Shown: piece by piece, positions 11,076 to 24,622 of the stretch
Numbering within the stretch: the stretch's first letter is position 1
Layout: each line of letters opens with the position of its first letter
NCBI RefSeq assembly: GCF_000226095.1
Contig: NC_016477.1
Location: forward strand, 992,001 to 1,056,000
Direction of reading: 5' to 3'
Length of the DNA: 64,000 bases
Source: Thermothelomyces thermophilus ATCC 42464
Lineage: Eukaryota > Ascomycota > Sordariomycetes > Sordariales > Chaetomiaceae
Notes under the pieces: model-generated
The model's input: the letters and a program-made list of their open reading frames with translations, nothing else
Databases searched by the model: none
What the model was told of the DNA's origin: nothing
Made by a program: the position numbers and the translations under genes

Positions 11076-13337
11076 ATAGTTTAGAATGGAGGTGACTTTA
11101 ACCTCGACATCGACATGGCTACTAACGTCACGGCTAAATAGCTACTTACCTAGCTAGGGCAACTCTAGTAGCGGATTTAGGAGTTGGACTAGAGAGATAA
11201 GGCTGCTCAAGCTTGAATTAAGGAACTTAGGAACGGTGAAAAGCACTTGTAGAAGTTAGTTAATAAGGCCTATACTAAAATCAAGGCACTCGAGGGCGCT
11301 AAAGCGAGCTGTATTAAGATTAAACTATCTAGTAAATATAGAGGAACTAAGGAGAATCTTATAAGATTCCTAACAAACCTCTAATCTTACTTCCGGCTTA
11401 ATAACGATAAGTTTCTAGACGATAAAGCTAAAGTTCTCTATATAGCTATAAGACTAGAAGGCAAGGTACTTAGATAGTTTAAGCCTATATAGAACGACTA
11501 CCTTACTAAGGAAGACGAAGATAACTAAGACGCGTTTATATAGGCAGTCTTTTAATCTTATAACCGTTTTAAAGAAGAGCTTTAGAAGGTTTTTAGCGAT
11601 AAAGATAAGAAGATTTATATATAGGAAAGACTTGCTAATCTCTAATAAACTAAGTTAGTAGCTTCTTACGTTATATAGTTTAGATAGGACATGCTTAAGT
11701 CTTAGCTTAACGACGAGGCATTAATATAATTATTCTATAATAGCTTAAAGGAAAATGTTAAAGACGAGCTATATAAGTATAATTAGCCTAAGACTCTAGA
11801 TAAATATATTATATAAGCTATTAAAATCGATAATTAACTCTATATATAGGAGTAGTAGAAACGAGGCCAAATAAACGGAATCACGGTTAAGGCTAATAAT
11901 AAGAAAAAGCAAGCATATATCAGTACCTCGTATAGGATATACCCTAGAGCTATAGATATAAATATAGCATAGAAGTAGGACTAGAAGAAGACGACTAAAG
12001 ACAAGTCTAATGTTACCTACTATAACTATAGAAAGAAAGGGCACTATAAGCGAGAATGTCGAAGCCTAAAGAAAGAGTAGAAGACAGTCCCTAGAAAGGA
12101 AATTACGGTCATTAACAAAACTACTAGGGACGTTATCGAAGTAGCGACTATAAGCTATAAAGATAGGGGCAATGATATAGATAGTCTTAGATACGATAGT
12201 AATAGTAAAGACAAATAAGCATTGTACTCCGAACTAGTCACTATAGACCTAGAGACAGGTCTTGCTAAATAGGATATAGCAGGAGAATATATACTACTAA
12301 TTTCGATTCTCCTAGCCTTAAGGTAGTAGGGTTTTACGGTCATATAGAGGTAGGACAGATTATAGATAACCGATACCTAAGGAATTAAAAGACCTAGACC
12401 TAATGTTCTATTCCTCTAGGAACGAATTAAATAGTACTATAATGAAGTTTTCTAACTTAATATAGAACTATATAAATAGGATAGGCGTTTAACTTGACTT
12501 GCCTAATGGAGTAATAAGATAAGGGACGAAATAAGGGAACTCTAATGTATCGTAGAAACTATTAAAGGAGAATAGCCTATGATATATAATAGGCCTAATA
12601 GCTATATTAAGTACCTTAACGACTAGTAACTTAGTAATAATATATAGAACCTAGAATACTAGTTTATATACGCGAACCGCGGAAAAGACGAGCATATATA
12701 GGAAAGCTATTAGAAGAAATACTCTTACTTTAGCATTAGAGTACCTACGATCTATATATAATAGAAAGGATTTGGGAAAGAATTCTAATACCTCCTAGGC
12801 AACGCTATGTGACTATACCCCTAATATAAGGCACATACGCAAGTGCCCTAGTTCTAGTATATAGTATACAAATGTTAATATTACTTCCGCGACAAATTCG
12901 AAAACAATTACTAGCTAACCTAATAAGGAAATGAGGATAGAAGCCTCTACCCTATAGAATAGGTCTACAATATAGGAAATAGAGCGGCCGAATTGCTCTA
13001 GAAGATCGAAGCCCGCGATCTAGAAGGCATTATAATAGTTCTAAGACGAGCCTAGCCTAGGTACTACGGAACGGGACAAGATATATAGGACTTGTGCTAA
13101 AGTAACGACTACCTCTATCATATAGATAAAAAGAAATCGCGAATTCAAGAGCTTTAGATAAAGCTATAGTATATATAACAAAAAGTAAAATAGACTTAAT
13201 AATAGGAAGCTATAAGCACTTAATGGCTTATAGAAATGAGTACGATCGATAAAGCCGCTATTAGCCAAACAATTGAAGAGGTTAGTACTAACCTAGGAAA
13301 CGGGTTAAGGCCCTTTGAGGGGCCCGGAAACCATTAA
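11076..13337 (+). pseudogene. gag: gag of element 1, RIP-mutated, 2262 nt with no net indel
   Basis: This aligns from start relic (ATA at 11076) to TAA (13335-13337) with the gag of elements 2, C, 4 and 5 at exactly the same length, 2262 nt. The zinc knuckle near 12010-12055 is recognisable as YYNYRKKGHYKREC (Cys to Tyr changes). Numerous in-frame TAG codons abolish translation. The slippery site at 13295-13301 reads AGGAAAC, where the intact form is GGGAAAC. Confidence 0.88.
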
Positions 13338-13862
13338 CGCCTATATAGCGGCGAGTAGTAGCGTAGTATAGGAGGAACTAGCACAAGAGACCACTATATC
13401 AAGACCTCCCGGCAGAAATATAGGAAATCGCCGCAATCTTTAGATAACGGCGGCAAGATAAGTGACTATAGATAATAGCATAATGGAAACAGCACGAAAT
13501 GCTCGTACTAGTAGATAGTAGAGCAGAGATAAACCTAATTTCACCGACACTTGTAAATTAGCTACGAATACCCTAGAGAATAAAGCAGAAGTATGGTATA
13601 ATCAAAGAGCTATTTCTAATATAATAGGTATATAGAGAGACTAAACTAATTGACATTACTATAGTAGGGAAGACTATAGTAGTTATATTTAGTATTATAG
13701 ATATAGGTACTAATAAAGATATAATATTAGGATTACTATAGTATAAAGATTATAACCTGGACATTAGCTAGAAGAATAGTAACTACCTATAACCCCGAAT
13801 AGAGTTATATTTAACTAATAAGATAGGGAGCATATAAGAATCACAAGCAGACGATACTTAAG
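13297..13862 (+). pseudogene. pol: pol of element 1, first part (protease)
   Basis: Follows gag in the -1 frame. The protease region (LVDSRAEINLISPTL near 13505-13550) matches ALVDSGAEMNLI of element A. The frame is interrupted at TTAAG (13858-13862) by element 2 and resumes at 21358. Confidence 0.85.
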
Positions 13863-14280
13863 TGTAACAAACCTAACTCAGACTTCCTCTAAAAGGGTTT
13901 AGACAAAGGTAGATTAAGCGGGACAAGTAGGCAGGTCGTCTAAGGGATTCGGTAAAGCCAAAGGGTTTATAACAACACTAGAGTTGTCTCTTACAGTAAT
14001 CAGCAATGCTTGGTATAAGTACTGTGATTGTAGGTTGCTATCACTAGTAAACTCTCAGAGTCCACCTAACTAGTGACTATCTATATATATATATAATTCT
14101 AGTGATTACTCCTGATTACGGTGATCGTAAGTGATCGCATGGTAGTGATCACCCTGATCGCTAGTGAGCATAGTAATTACTATGCTTCCTATGTTGTAAT
14201 TGGTCCTTTTGTTCCTTTGGCTTGATTAGCCTATTTGTGCCGGTGGTCTAGGCAGCATCTATATATATATTTCCGTAATA
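13863..14280 (-). repeat. 3' LTR of element 2 (U3 type E)
   Basis: 418 bp. On the plus strand it starts TGTAACAAACC and ends TTCCGTAATA (TGACA mutated). It contains a perfect 20-bp palindrome at 14167-14186 within U3. Confidence 0.88.
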
Positions 14281-14297
14281 CAATGCCCTCCCTTTAG

Positions 14298-14316
14298 GGC
14301 TTTTGACCCGAAAGCC
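14298..14316. other. Conserved hairpin between LTR and antisense gene, element 2
   Basis: GGCTTTTG, loop ACC, CGAAAGCC. One stem position is a RIP change. The homologous hairpin is present in the other elements at the same place. Confidence 0.7.
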
Positions 14317-14399
14317 CTCTTTTAGGCCGTTTCAAATAGTACTAACATCCCTTATATTCCTTATATATGTTTTTCTCCTTAGCCTCTTATTACCCTTTG

Positions 14400-15021
14400 T
14401 ACTGTCAATTATACCATCTGACGCGTATAGATCCCTAGCGTCTATTCGCTATAAGCGTTTAGCTTAGTTTATTTCTGATCATAGGTTCGTAGTAATAGTA
14501 TGTTCCTATTACGCAAAGTATAACTAAGTGTATAAAATGATTAAAAAATCTTGTTACTACGAGGCTTACGTATGTTAGGGTCGTGCTTACGATGATTCTA
14601 GTGTTCTAGTTTCTTCTTATAAGTTCCCGTTTCCTTACAAGGGCACGTCTCTAATCGTAACGTAATAGATCGTATTATATACGAGCAACGTTATTTAAAG
14701 GCTAAAGAGAAAGAGGCCGAAGCCTTGCTATAAGAATATCAATACAAAGCTTCTAAGGCGTTGGCCTGTCTGACTCGGGTTCGTAAATAACGAGAGTTCC
14801 TAGTGGAGAAGGGGGCAGATATAGTTATACGGGGTTTATCGAATCTAGACAAATTAGAGGCGGTAGAATAATAGGAATCGGGGGTTATCGTATAACTTAA
14901 CGGTAGCGTCGACGTTATTAACTAGGGTGCTATTTTCGGTTCTGTCCTAGGTTTACCTTTAGCTAATCCAGGTTCTACCGATAAAACTATTCTAGTTTCT
15001 TAGAGTAGTTCAAGTTCTTAA
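14400..15021 (+). pseudogene. Antisense gene of element 2 (Cys-rich plus coiled coil), decayed
   Basis: Opposite to gag-pol. Frame pieces read VYKMIKKSCYYEAYVC then, after a likely intron (about 14623-14668), a coiled-coil segment LKAKEKEAEALLQEYQ...LTRVRKQREFLVEKGAD, ending in a Ser run and TAA (15019-15021). The second half matches the antisense protein of element C closely. Cys codons are largely TAT/TAC. The start codon is not identifiable. Function is discussed under element A. Confidence 0.6.
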
Positions 15022-18000
15022 CTAGTTCCTATAAGCTATCTTCTAGTCCAAAATCAAGCTATTTAACTAGATACTATAGTTCCTTATTAATGATATATAA
15101 ATCTAGAATTTCTTCGATATCCTATTCTTCTTCCTCATCTTTTACTTTGATATATATAGTAACCTTAGCGTTTTTTAGTGCTAGTTCGAGAAGTAAAATA
15201 TAAAAAACATCTGTCTATAGTCGTATAGATAATAGTAACAATAGTCAGTAGTTAGATGTCGAAATTCGTTCTTTAATAATAAAGGGTCCGACCTTTTTAA
15301 AGTCTAGCTTCGTGCTTAGTCGTTTAGTTTATAAGTTTCATGCGATTAGGTAGACTTTGTCTCCCCTCTCTAGGCAAGGTCCTTCAAGCCTATGTTTATT
15401 GTAGTAGTTCTTTATTTTGGTCTTGACAAACTCGAGTTCCTTTTTAAGCTTCTTATATAGTGCGTTTATTTGTTTCGCTTTAACTACTGCTCTCGGCATT
15501 ATAACCTCTAGTCCTTGCCTAAGGTCTGCTTTATATCTGTAATTCGCGAAGAACGGTATAACTTTGGTCGTTTCTATTGGTGTTATATTATAAGCGAGTT
15601 ATACTATTGGTAATAGCATGACCTAGTCATCTTACTAGTAGTTAACATAAGAACAGAGGTATTACTTAATAACTTGGTTTAGTCGCTCTATTTGTCCGTT
15701 AGTCTATAGGTAATATGCTATTAATAGCTTACTATTAACGCCTAATTATTGCATTAATGCTTACTAGAACTTTAATATAAACTTGGTGTCTCTATTAGTA
15801 ATCTATTCTTATAGCTAAGTATATACTAATATAACTTGCCAATAGATCATATCTACTAACCATTCCACTATCTAGGACTCTTTATAAGGAAAGAAGTATA
15901 CCTATTTAATTAGGTAATCTACTATGGTAAGAATACTATCGTAGATTACTCTTATAGCTGTATCTTTAGATTCTAATAGCTTTATAATAAAGTCTATTAT
16001 AACTAAACTCTATAGTTTGTCAGCCGTTAGTAGTAGCTAAAGTAGTCTATATAGCTTATATCATGCCGTTTTACTTCGATTATAAATGTCGTAGTTCTAT
16101 ATGACTTCCTTAACTTATATCGTTAACTATAAAAAGTCGTAGTGTTTCCTAACTTGTACGATAGTCTTCGTAACTCCTTTGTATCCTCCAAGTTTCGACT
16201 TATAAAGTTCTCAAATCATTCGTAGCTATTGATCCCTATTATAGATATATACTTTGCCTCGGTACCAGAGTTTCCTATCTCTTTCTTTTACTCCGTTAGG
16301 TACTACTAGTCTAGGTGCTACTTAATACTATGTCTCGTTAATCCTTTCTTCTCGAAAGATTACGTAATATTCTAGGAACGAGTCAAGTAGATCATCTTCT
16401 ATAGGTATCTACATTTTATAATATAGCGTTCCGTCTGTTCGTTCCTTAAATAATAGTAGTATTGTTTCCGTTCGTCCTTCTATATAATCCGTTCGTCAGC
16501 TTAAGATATCCGCTTATATGTTCTCTTTACCCTTCTTATAGTAGATCTTAAAGTTAAATTCCACAAGGAATTCTACCTATTATATTTGTCGTCTGTTAAG
16601 TTCTTTTGTCGTCGTAAAGTATTATAGGTTCTTATAATCTATATATACCTATACTAGTTTGGTTATATTACTAAGGTATAGTCGCTATTCTATAAAAGCT
16701 TTAATAATTGCAAGTAGTTCCTTGTCGTAGATTAGATAATTAAGATATAGTCTATCGAGCTTCTTTAAAAAGAAGGCTATAGGATATAGCTTTCCTTATT
16801 TATCTCGTTATCCTAATTGTCCTCCGATAATGTAGTCTAAAGCGTCTGTTTCTACCTCAAATGGCTTCTTAGGATTTAGTAATACTAGTACTAGATCTTC
16901 AGTAATAGTGTTATAGATCTATATAAATACTTGCTTGTGCTATTCTTTCTATTAGAATTTAGCATTCTTCCTAGTAAGTTCATACAAAGGTTATATAATT
17001 ACTCTGAAATTTCTAATGAACATCTAGTAGAAGTTTACAAATCTGATGAAGCTTTATACTTCTGTAACTAACGTCGGTTATAGCCAATTCTTGATAGCTT
17101 TAACCTTTGATAGTTCTATCCGAATTTGTCCTAGGGATATCTCATATCCTAAAAATACCGTTTTCCTCATATAGAATTCGCTCTTTTCCCTATTAACTAA
17201 TAGTTTATATGTATATAGCACGTCTAGTACTGCTTTTATATACTTCCGGTATTTATCTATCGTCTTAGAGAAGATAAGTATATTGTCGAGATAATATACC
17301 GTAAATTTATCGAGAAAGGGTCAGATAGCTTGATCAATTAGGGCTTAGAACGTTGCCGACGTGTTTATAAGTCTGAATAGCATGACAAGGTACTTGTAGT
17401 AGCTATAGGGTATCCTAAAGGCCGTTTTCTACTTGTCGCCTTCTTTAATCCGTATATAGTTATAGGCCGATAGCAAGTTAAGACGTGTAAAATATTAGGC
17501 TCCTACTAACTAATCTCGGAGCTATAAGATTAGCGGTAATAGGTATCGGTTTTTCACGGTCTATTCATTAAGTTACCAATAGTCAATATATAACTATAGC
17601 TTTCTATTTTTCTTAGGTATAAATAGGATTAGGTAGCCTACTAGTAATATTGATAGGTAGATATGTTCTCTTTAAAGATTCTCCTTTAAATATCGCTTAA
17701 GTTCTTCATTCTATATCTAGCTCGTATAGTAAATCTTAAAGAACTTTAATTATACTCCTTTCTTAAGCTTGATCTTATAATTCTATAGGCCGTGTTCTGG
17801 TAATCCTTCTAAATACTTTGGTTCGAATGCTAGGTATCCTTTGTATTCCTTTGGTACTTCCCTAGTCTTGTCTCGTCTCTTAGTTTTCTAATGGTATATA
17901 AACTTGGTTCTGTCTATAGCAATGCTAGCGATTTCTCCTATCTTAACTTACTACTCCAATTATAGTGCTCTACATTTGTTAACGGAGAGAATAGCTATTA

Positions 18001-18686
18001 GCGGTTTAGCTTGTTCCTCCTATTATGTTATCGATATCGTTATACTGCCTCTTCTAGAGTCTATAATGGTCTGTCTGCTACTATCTATCTCTTATAGTAG
18101 ATCTGTAAGATATGCCTTCCCCTAAGTATCGTCTGCTTGTAATCTTTATATACTCCCTATCTTGCTAGTCGAATACGACTCTATTTGGGGTTATAGGTAG
18201 CTACTATTCTTCTAGCTAATGTCTAGGTTATAATCTTTATACTATAGTAACCCTAATATTATATCTTTATTATTACCTATATCTATAATACTAAATATAA
18301 CTACTATAGTCTTCTTTACTATGATAATATCAATCGGTTTAGTCTCTCTATATACCTATTACGTCAGAAATAGCCCTTTAACTATATTATACTTCTGCTT
18401 TATTCTCTAGAGTATCTATAGCTAATTTATAAGCGTTAGCGAAATCAGGTTTATCTCTACTCTACTATCTACTAGTACAAGCATTTCATGCTATTTCTAT
18501 TATACTATTATCTATAGTCGCTTATCTTACCGCCGTCGTCTAAAGATTATAGCGATTTCCTATGTTTTTGCCGGGAGGTCTCGATATAGTGGTCTCTTAC
18601 GCTAGTTCCTCCTATACTACGCTACTACTTGCTACTATACAGGCATTAATAGTTTCCGGGCCCCTTAAAGGGCCCTGACTTATTTC
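14918..18686 (-). pseudogene. pol: pol of element 2, RIP-mutated
   Basis: Minus strand. Colinear with element A pol: protease near 18490, RT with YYLDNILIFSK (for YLDDILIF) near 17275-17300, RNase H about 16600-16900, integrase about 15500-16250, chromodomain 15030-15170. The stop is probably at 14920-14918. Many TAG stops. Confidence 0.85.
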
Positions 18687-20907
18687 CTAGGTTAGTGCTA
18701 ACCTCTTCGGTTGTTCGGCTAATAGCGGCTTCGTTAATCGTACTTATTTCTATAAGCCATTAAGTGCTTACGGCTTCCTACTATTAAGTCTGTTCTACTT
18801 TTTATCGTATATACTATAGCTTTATCTAGAGCTCCTGAATTCGCGATTTCTTTTCGTCCGTATAATAAAGGTAATCGTTACTCTAGCATAAGTCCTATAT
18901 GTCTCGTCTTATTCTATAGTACCTAGGCCAGGCTCGTTTTAGAACTATTGTAATGCCTTCTAGATTGTAGGCTTTGATCTTCTAGAGCAATTCGGCTACT
19001 CTGTTTCTTATATCGTAAACCTATTCTATAGGGTATAAGCTTCCGTCCTTATTTCCTTGTTAGGTCGGCTAGTAATTGTTTTCGAATTTGTCACGGAAGT
19101 AGTATTAGCATCTATATACTATATACTAGAACTAGGGCACTTATGTATATGCCTTATATTAAGGATATAGTTACGTGGCATCGCTTAGGAGGTATTAGAA
19201 TTCTTTCCTAAATCCTTCCCATTATATATAGACTATAGGTACTCTAATACTAAGGTAGGAATATTTCTTCTAGTAACTTTCCTACATATGCTCGTCTTTT
19301 CTACGGTTCGTATATATAAACTAATATTCTAGGTTTCATACGTCGTTACTAAGTTACTAGTTATCAAGGTACTTGGTATAGCTATTAGGCCTATTATATA
19401 TTACAAGCTATTCTCCTTTAATAGTTTCTATAATACGTTAGAGTTCCCTCGTCTCGTCCCTTATCTTATCGCTCTATTAGGCAAGTCAAATCAAGCGTCT
19501 ATCCTATTCGCGTAGTTCCGTATTAAGCCGGAAAACTTTATTATAGTACTATTCGATTTGTTCCTAAAGGAATAGAACATTAGGTCTAGGTCTTTCGATT
19601 CCTTAGGTATTGGTTGTCTACAATCTATCCTACCTTTATATAACCGTGAAACCCTACTACCTCAAGGTTAGGAGAATCGAAATTAATAGTATATACTCTC
19701 CTATCGTGTCCTATTTAGCAAGACCTATCTCTAGGTCTATAGTGACTAGTTCGGAGTACGGTGCTTATTCGTCCTTACTATTACCATTATATCTAAGACT
19801 ATCTATATTATTACCCCTATCTTCATAGCTTATAGCTACTACTTCGATAACATCCTTAGTGATTTTGTTAATAGCCGTAATTTCCTTTCTAGGGACTATC
19901 TTCTACTCTTTCTTTAGGCTTTGACATTCTTACTTATAGTGCCCTTTCTTTCTATAGTTATAGTAGGTAACATTAGACTTGTCTTTAGTTGTCTTCTTCT
20001 AGTTCTACTTCCATACTACATCTATATCTATAGCTCCAGGGTATATCCTATACAAAGTACTGACGTACGCTCGCTTTTTCTTATTGTTAGCCTTAACTAT
20101 AGTTCCGTTTATTTAACCTCGTTTCTACTACTCTTGTATATAGAGTCGATTATCGATTCTAATAGCCTATATAATATATTTGTCTAGAGTCTTAGGTTAA
20201 TCGTACTTATATAGCTTATCTTTAACCTTTTCCTTTAGGCCGTTATAGAACAATTACATTAATACCTTATCATTAAGCTAAGACTTAAGTATATCCTATC
20301 TAAATTATATAGTATAAGAGGCTACTAACTTGGTCTATCGGAGATTAACAAGTCTTTCTTACATATAAATCTTCTTATCTTTGTCACTAAAAACCTTCTA
20401 AAGCTCTTCTTTAAAATAGTTATAGGATTAAAAGACTACCTATATAAACGTGTCTTAGTTATCTTCGTCTTCCTTAGTAAGATAGTCGTTCTATGTAGGC
20501 TTAAACCATCTAAGTGCCTTGCCCTCTAGTCTTATAGCTATATAGAGGACTTTAGCTTTATTATCTAGAAACTTATCGTCATTAAGCCAAAAGTAAGATT
20601 AAAGGTTTGTTAGGAATCCTATAAGGTCTTCTTTAGCTCCTCTATATTTACTAGATAGTTCGATCTTGATATAGCTTGCTTTAGCACCCTCGAGTGTCTT
20701 AATTTTAGCGTAGGCCTCATTAACTAGTTTCTATAAGTGCTTTTTGCCATTCTTAAGTTCCTTGATTTAAGCTTAAGTAGCCTTATCTCTCTAGTCTAAC
20801 TCCTAGATTCGCTAATAGAGTTAACTAAGCTAGGTAAGCAGCCATTCGGCTATAACGTTAGTAGCCATGTCGATGTCAAGGTCAAAGTTACCTTTGTTCT
20901 AAACTAT
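18646..20907 (-). pseudogene. gag: gag of element 2, RIP-mutated, 2262 nt
   Basis: Start relic at 20907-20905 (ATG changed to ATA), TAA at 18648-18646, exactly 2262 nt as in the other copies. The slippery heptamer at 18688-18682 is AGGAAAT (from GGGAAAC). Confidence 0.86.
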
Positions 20908-20934
20908 AATAGAATAAAGGGAGTAATAGCAACG

Positions 20935-21352
20935 TGTGACGAACCTAACTTAGACTTCTTCTAAAAGGGTTTAGACGAAGGTAAATTAAGCGGGACAAGT
21001 AAGTAGGTTGTCTAAGGGATTTGGTAAAGCTAAAGGGTTTATAATGATACTAGAGTTATCTCTTATAGTAATTAGCAATGCTTAGTATAAGTATTATAAT
21101 TATAGGTTACTATTATTAGTGAACTTTTAGAGTCTACCTAACGAGTGACTATTTATATATATATATAATCCTAGTGATTACTTCTAATTATAGTAATTAT
21201 AAGTGATTATATAGTGGTGATTACCTTGATTATTAGTAAGTGTAGTAATTACTATGCTTTCTATATTGTAATTAGTCCTTTTGTTCCTTTGGCTTAATTG
21301 GCCTGTTTGTACCGGTGGTCTAGGTAGTATCTATATGTATATTTCCGTGACA
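20935..21352 (-). repeat. 5' LTR of element 2
   Basis: 418 bp, TGTGACGAACC to TTCCGTGACA on the plus strand. The adjoining primer site, AGTAATAGCAACG on the plus strand at 20922-20934, pairs with the AGTGATAGCAA class of R sequence. Confidence 0.88.
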
Positions 21353-21357
21353 TTAAG

Positions 21358-24300
21358 GGAAGGTATATCCTATAGATCTACCGTAAGAGACAAGTAATAG
21401 TAGGCAGACCACTATAGACTCTAGAAGAAGCGGCATAATAATACTAACGTTACAATAGGAGGAACGAGCTAAACCGCTAATAGCTATTCTCTCTGTTAAC
21501 AAATGCAGAGCATTGTAATTAGAGTAGTAGGTTGAGATAGAAGAAATCGCTAGCATCGCTATAGACAGAACTAAGTTCGTATACTATTAGAAAACTAAGA
21601 AACGAGATAAGACTAGGGAAGTACCGAAGGAATATAAAGAATACCTAACATTCGAACCGAAACATCTAGAAGGACTATTAGAATATAGCCTATAGGATTA
21701 CGAGATCAAGCTTAAGGAAGGAGCATGACTAAAGTTCTTTAAGATTTACTATATAAGCTAGATATAGAACGAAGAACTTAAGTGATATTTAGGGGAGAAT
21801 CTTCGAAGAGGATATATCTACCTGTCGATATCGCTAGCAAGCTACCTAATTCTATTTATGCCTAAGAAAGACAGAAAGCTATGGTTATACGTTAATTATT
21901 AGCAACTTAACGAACAGACCGTGAAAAATCGATACCTATTACTACTAATCTTACGGCTCTAAGATTAGTTAGCAGGAGCCTAATATTTTATATGTCTTGA
22001 CTTGCTATTAGCCTATGACTATATATAGATTGAAGAAGGCGACGAGTAAAAAACGGCCTTTAGGATACCTTATAGCTACTATAAGTACCTTGTTATGCTA
22101 TTCGGACTTACGAACGCGTTAGTAATGTTCTAAACTCTAATTAATCAAGCTATCCGACCCTTTCTCGATAAATTTATAGTATATTATCTTAACGATATAC
22201 TTATCTTCTCTAAGACGATAGACAAATACTAGAAGTATATAAAAGTAGTACTAGATACGCTATACGTATATAAGCTATTAGTTAACAAAGAAAAGAGCCA
22301 ATTCCATATTAGGAAGACAGTCTTTTCAGGATATAAGATATCCCTAGGACAAATCTAGATAGAACCCTTAAAGGTTAAAGCCATTAGGAATTAGCTATAA
22401 TTAACGTTAGTTACGGAAATACGAAGCTTTATCAGATTTACGAACTTCTACCGAATGTTTATTAGAAACTTTAAAGCGATTATATAACCTTTATATAAAC
22501 TTACTAAGAAGAATACTAAATTCTAATAGGAAGAGCAATATAAGTAAGCATTTATATAGATCTGTAACGCCATTACCGAAGATCTAGTACTAGTACTACT
22601 AGACCCTAAGAAGCCATTCAAGGTAGAAATAGACGCTTTAGACTACGCTATCGGAGGACAATTAGGATAACGAGACAGACAAGGGAAGCTATATCTTATA
22701 GCCTTCTTTTTAAAGAAGCTCGATAGACTATATCTTAATTATCTAATCTATAATAAGGAACTACTTACGATTATCAAAGCTTTTAAGGAATAGCGACTAT
22801 ACCTTAGTAGTACGATTAAACTAGTACAAGTATATATGGATTATAAGAACCTATAATACTTTATAATAATAAAGGAGCTTAACAAACGACAAATACGATA
22901 GGTAGAATTCCTTATAGAATTTAATTTTGAGATCTGCTACAAGAAAGGTAAAGAGAACGTATAAGCGGATGCTTTAAGCTGACAAACGGATCATACGGAA
23001 GGACGAACAGGAACAATACTACCGTTGTTTAAGGAATGAATAGACAGAACGCTATATTACAAAACGTAGATACCTATAGAAGATGATCTACTTAACTCGT
23101 TCCTAGAATATTATATAATCTTTTAAGAAGAAAGGATTAACGAGGCATAGTATCAAGCAGCACCCGGACCACTAGTACCTAATAGAGTAGAAGAAAGAGA
23201 TAGGAAACTCTGGTACCGAGGCAAAGTATATATCTACGATTAGGATTAATAGCTATAGATGATTCGAGAACTCTACGAGTCGAAACTTGGGGGATATAAA
23301 GGAGTTACGAAGACTATTATATAAGTTAAGAAACACTACGACTTTCTATAGTTAACGACACGAGTTAAGGAAGTTATATAGAACCATGATATCTATAATC
23401 GAAGCAAAATGGTATAATATAAGCTATATAAGCTACTTTAGCTACTACTAATAGCTAATAAACTATAAAGCTTAGTCACGATAGACTTTATTATAAAGCT
23501 GCTAGAATCTAAAGATATAGCTATAGGAGTAACCTATAATAGTATTCTTACTATAGTAGATTACCTAACTAAATAGGTATACTTCTTTTCCTATAAAAAG
23601 TCCTAGATAGCTAAACAGCTAGTAGATATAATCTATTAGCAAGTTACATTAATGTATACTTAGCTATAAGAATAGATTACCAATAGAGACATTAAGTTTA
23701 TATCGAAGTTCTAGCAAGCGTTAATATAACGATTAGGCGTTAATAGCAAGCTATTAATAGCATATTACCCGTAGACTAACAGACAAATAGAGCGACTAAA
23801 CCAAGTTATTAAGCAATACCTCTACTCTTACGTTAACTACTAGTAAGACGACTAGGTTATACTATTACTAATAGTATAACTCGCTTATAATATAATACTA
23901 ACGGAAACAACTAAAGTTATACCATTCTTCGCGAACTATAGATATAAAGTAGACCTTAAGCAAGGACTAGAGGTTATAGTGCCAAGAGCAGCAGTCAAAG
24001 TAGAACAAATGTACGTACTATATAAGAAGCTTAAAAAGGAACTCGAGTTTATTAAGACCAAAATAAAGAACTACTATAACAAACATAGGCTTAAGGGACC
24101 TTGCCTAGAGAGGGGAGATAAAGTCTACTTAATTATATGAAACCTATAAACTAAACGACTAAGTACGAAGCTAGACTTTAAAAAGGTTAGACCTTTTATT
24201 ATTAAAGAACGAATTTTGATATCTAACTACCGACTATCGTTACCGTCATCTATATAACTACAGATAGATATTTTTTATATTTTGCTTCTCGAACTAGTAC

Positions 24301-24622
24301 CGAAAAACGCTAAAATTACTACGTATATTAAAGCAAAAGACGAGGAAAAAAATAGGACGTTAAAGAAATTCTAGATTTATATATTATTAATAGGGAACTA
24401 TGGTATCTAGTTAAATGGCTTAATTTTAGACTAGAGGATAACTTATAGGAACTAATTAAAAACTTAAATTGCCCTAAGAAACTAGAATAGTTCCATTAGC
24501 AGAACCTAGATCGATTATAGGCACTAGCTCGGACAAAACGGCCAAGTCGGCCTCCGACAAATCTAGGCCTAAAGAAGACTAGTCAAATAGGACATTAGCA
24601 CCCTAGGACTATATATTACTAA
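21358..24622 (+). pseudogene. pol: pol of element 1, second part (RT, RNase H, integrase, chromodomain)
   Basis: Resumes directly after the second TTAAG. RT (MPKKDRKLWLYVNY-like near 21860, YYLNDILIFSKT near 22190), RNase H near 22620-22870, integrase with TNRDIKF near 23680 and a PQTNRQIERLNQ-like block near 23770, and a chromodomain near 24350-24500 are in register with element A. The probable stop is TAA at 24620-24622. Heavily RIP-mutated. Confidence 0.86.

Larger units (their letters stand above)
13863..21352 (-). mobile_element. LTR element 2: Ty3/gypsy chromovirus nested in pol of element 1, RIP-mutated
   Basis: 7490 bp on the minus strand, LTRs 13863-14280 and 20935-21352 (418 bp each), target duplication TTAAG at 13858-13862 and 21353-21357. 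From right to left it holds gag, pol, then the antisense gene on the plus strand next to the left LTR. Its U3 (type E) differs from those of the other elements. Confidence 0.93.

Noticed and set aside
11796-12044. Recurring short hydrophobic open frame (FLSIVIVGNIRLVF...), also at 19921, 40803, 42918 and 59835
   Set aside because: It is the reverse strand of the gag zinc-knuckle region in every copy; conservation comes from gag, and hydrophobicity from reading its lysine/glutamate codons backwards.
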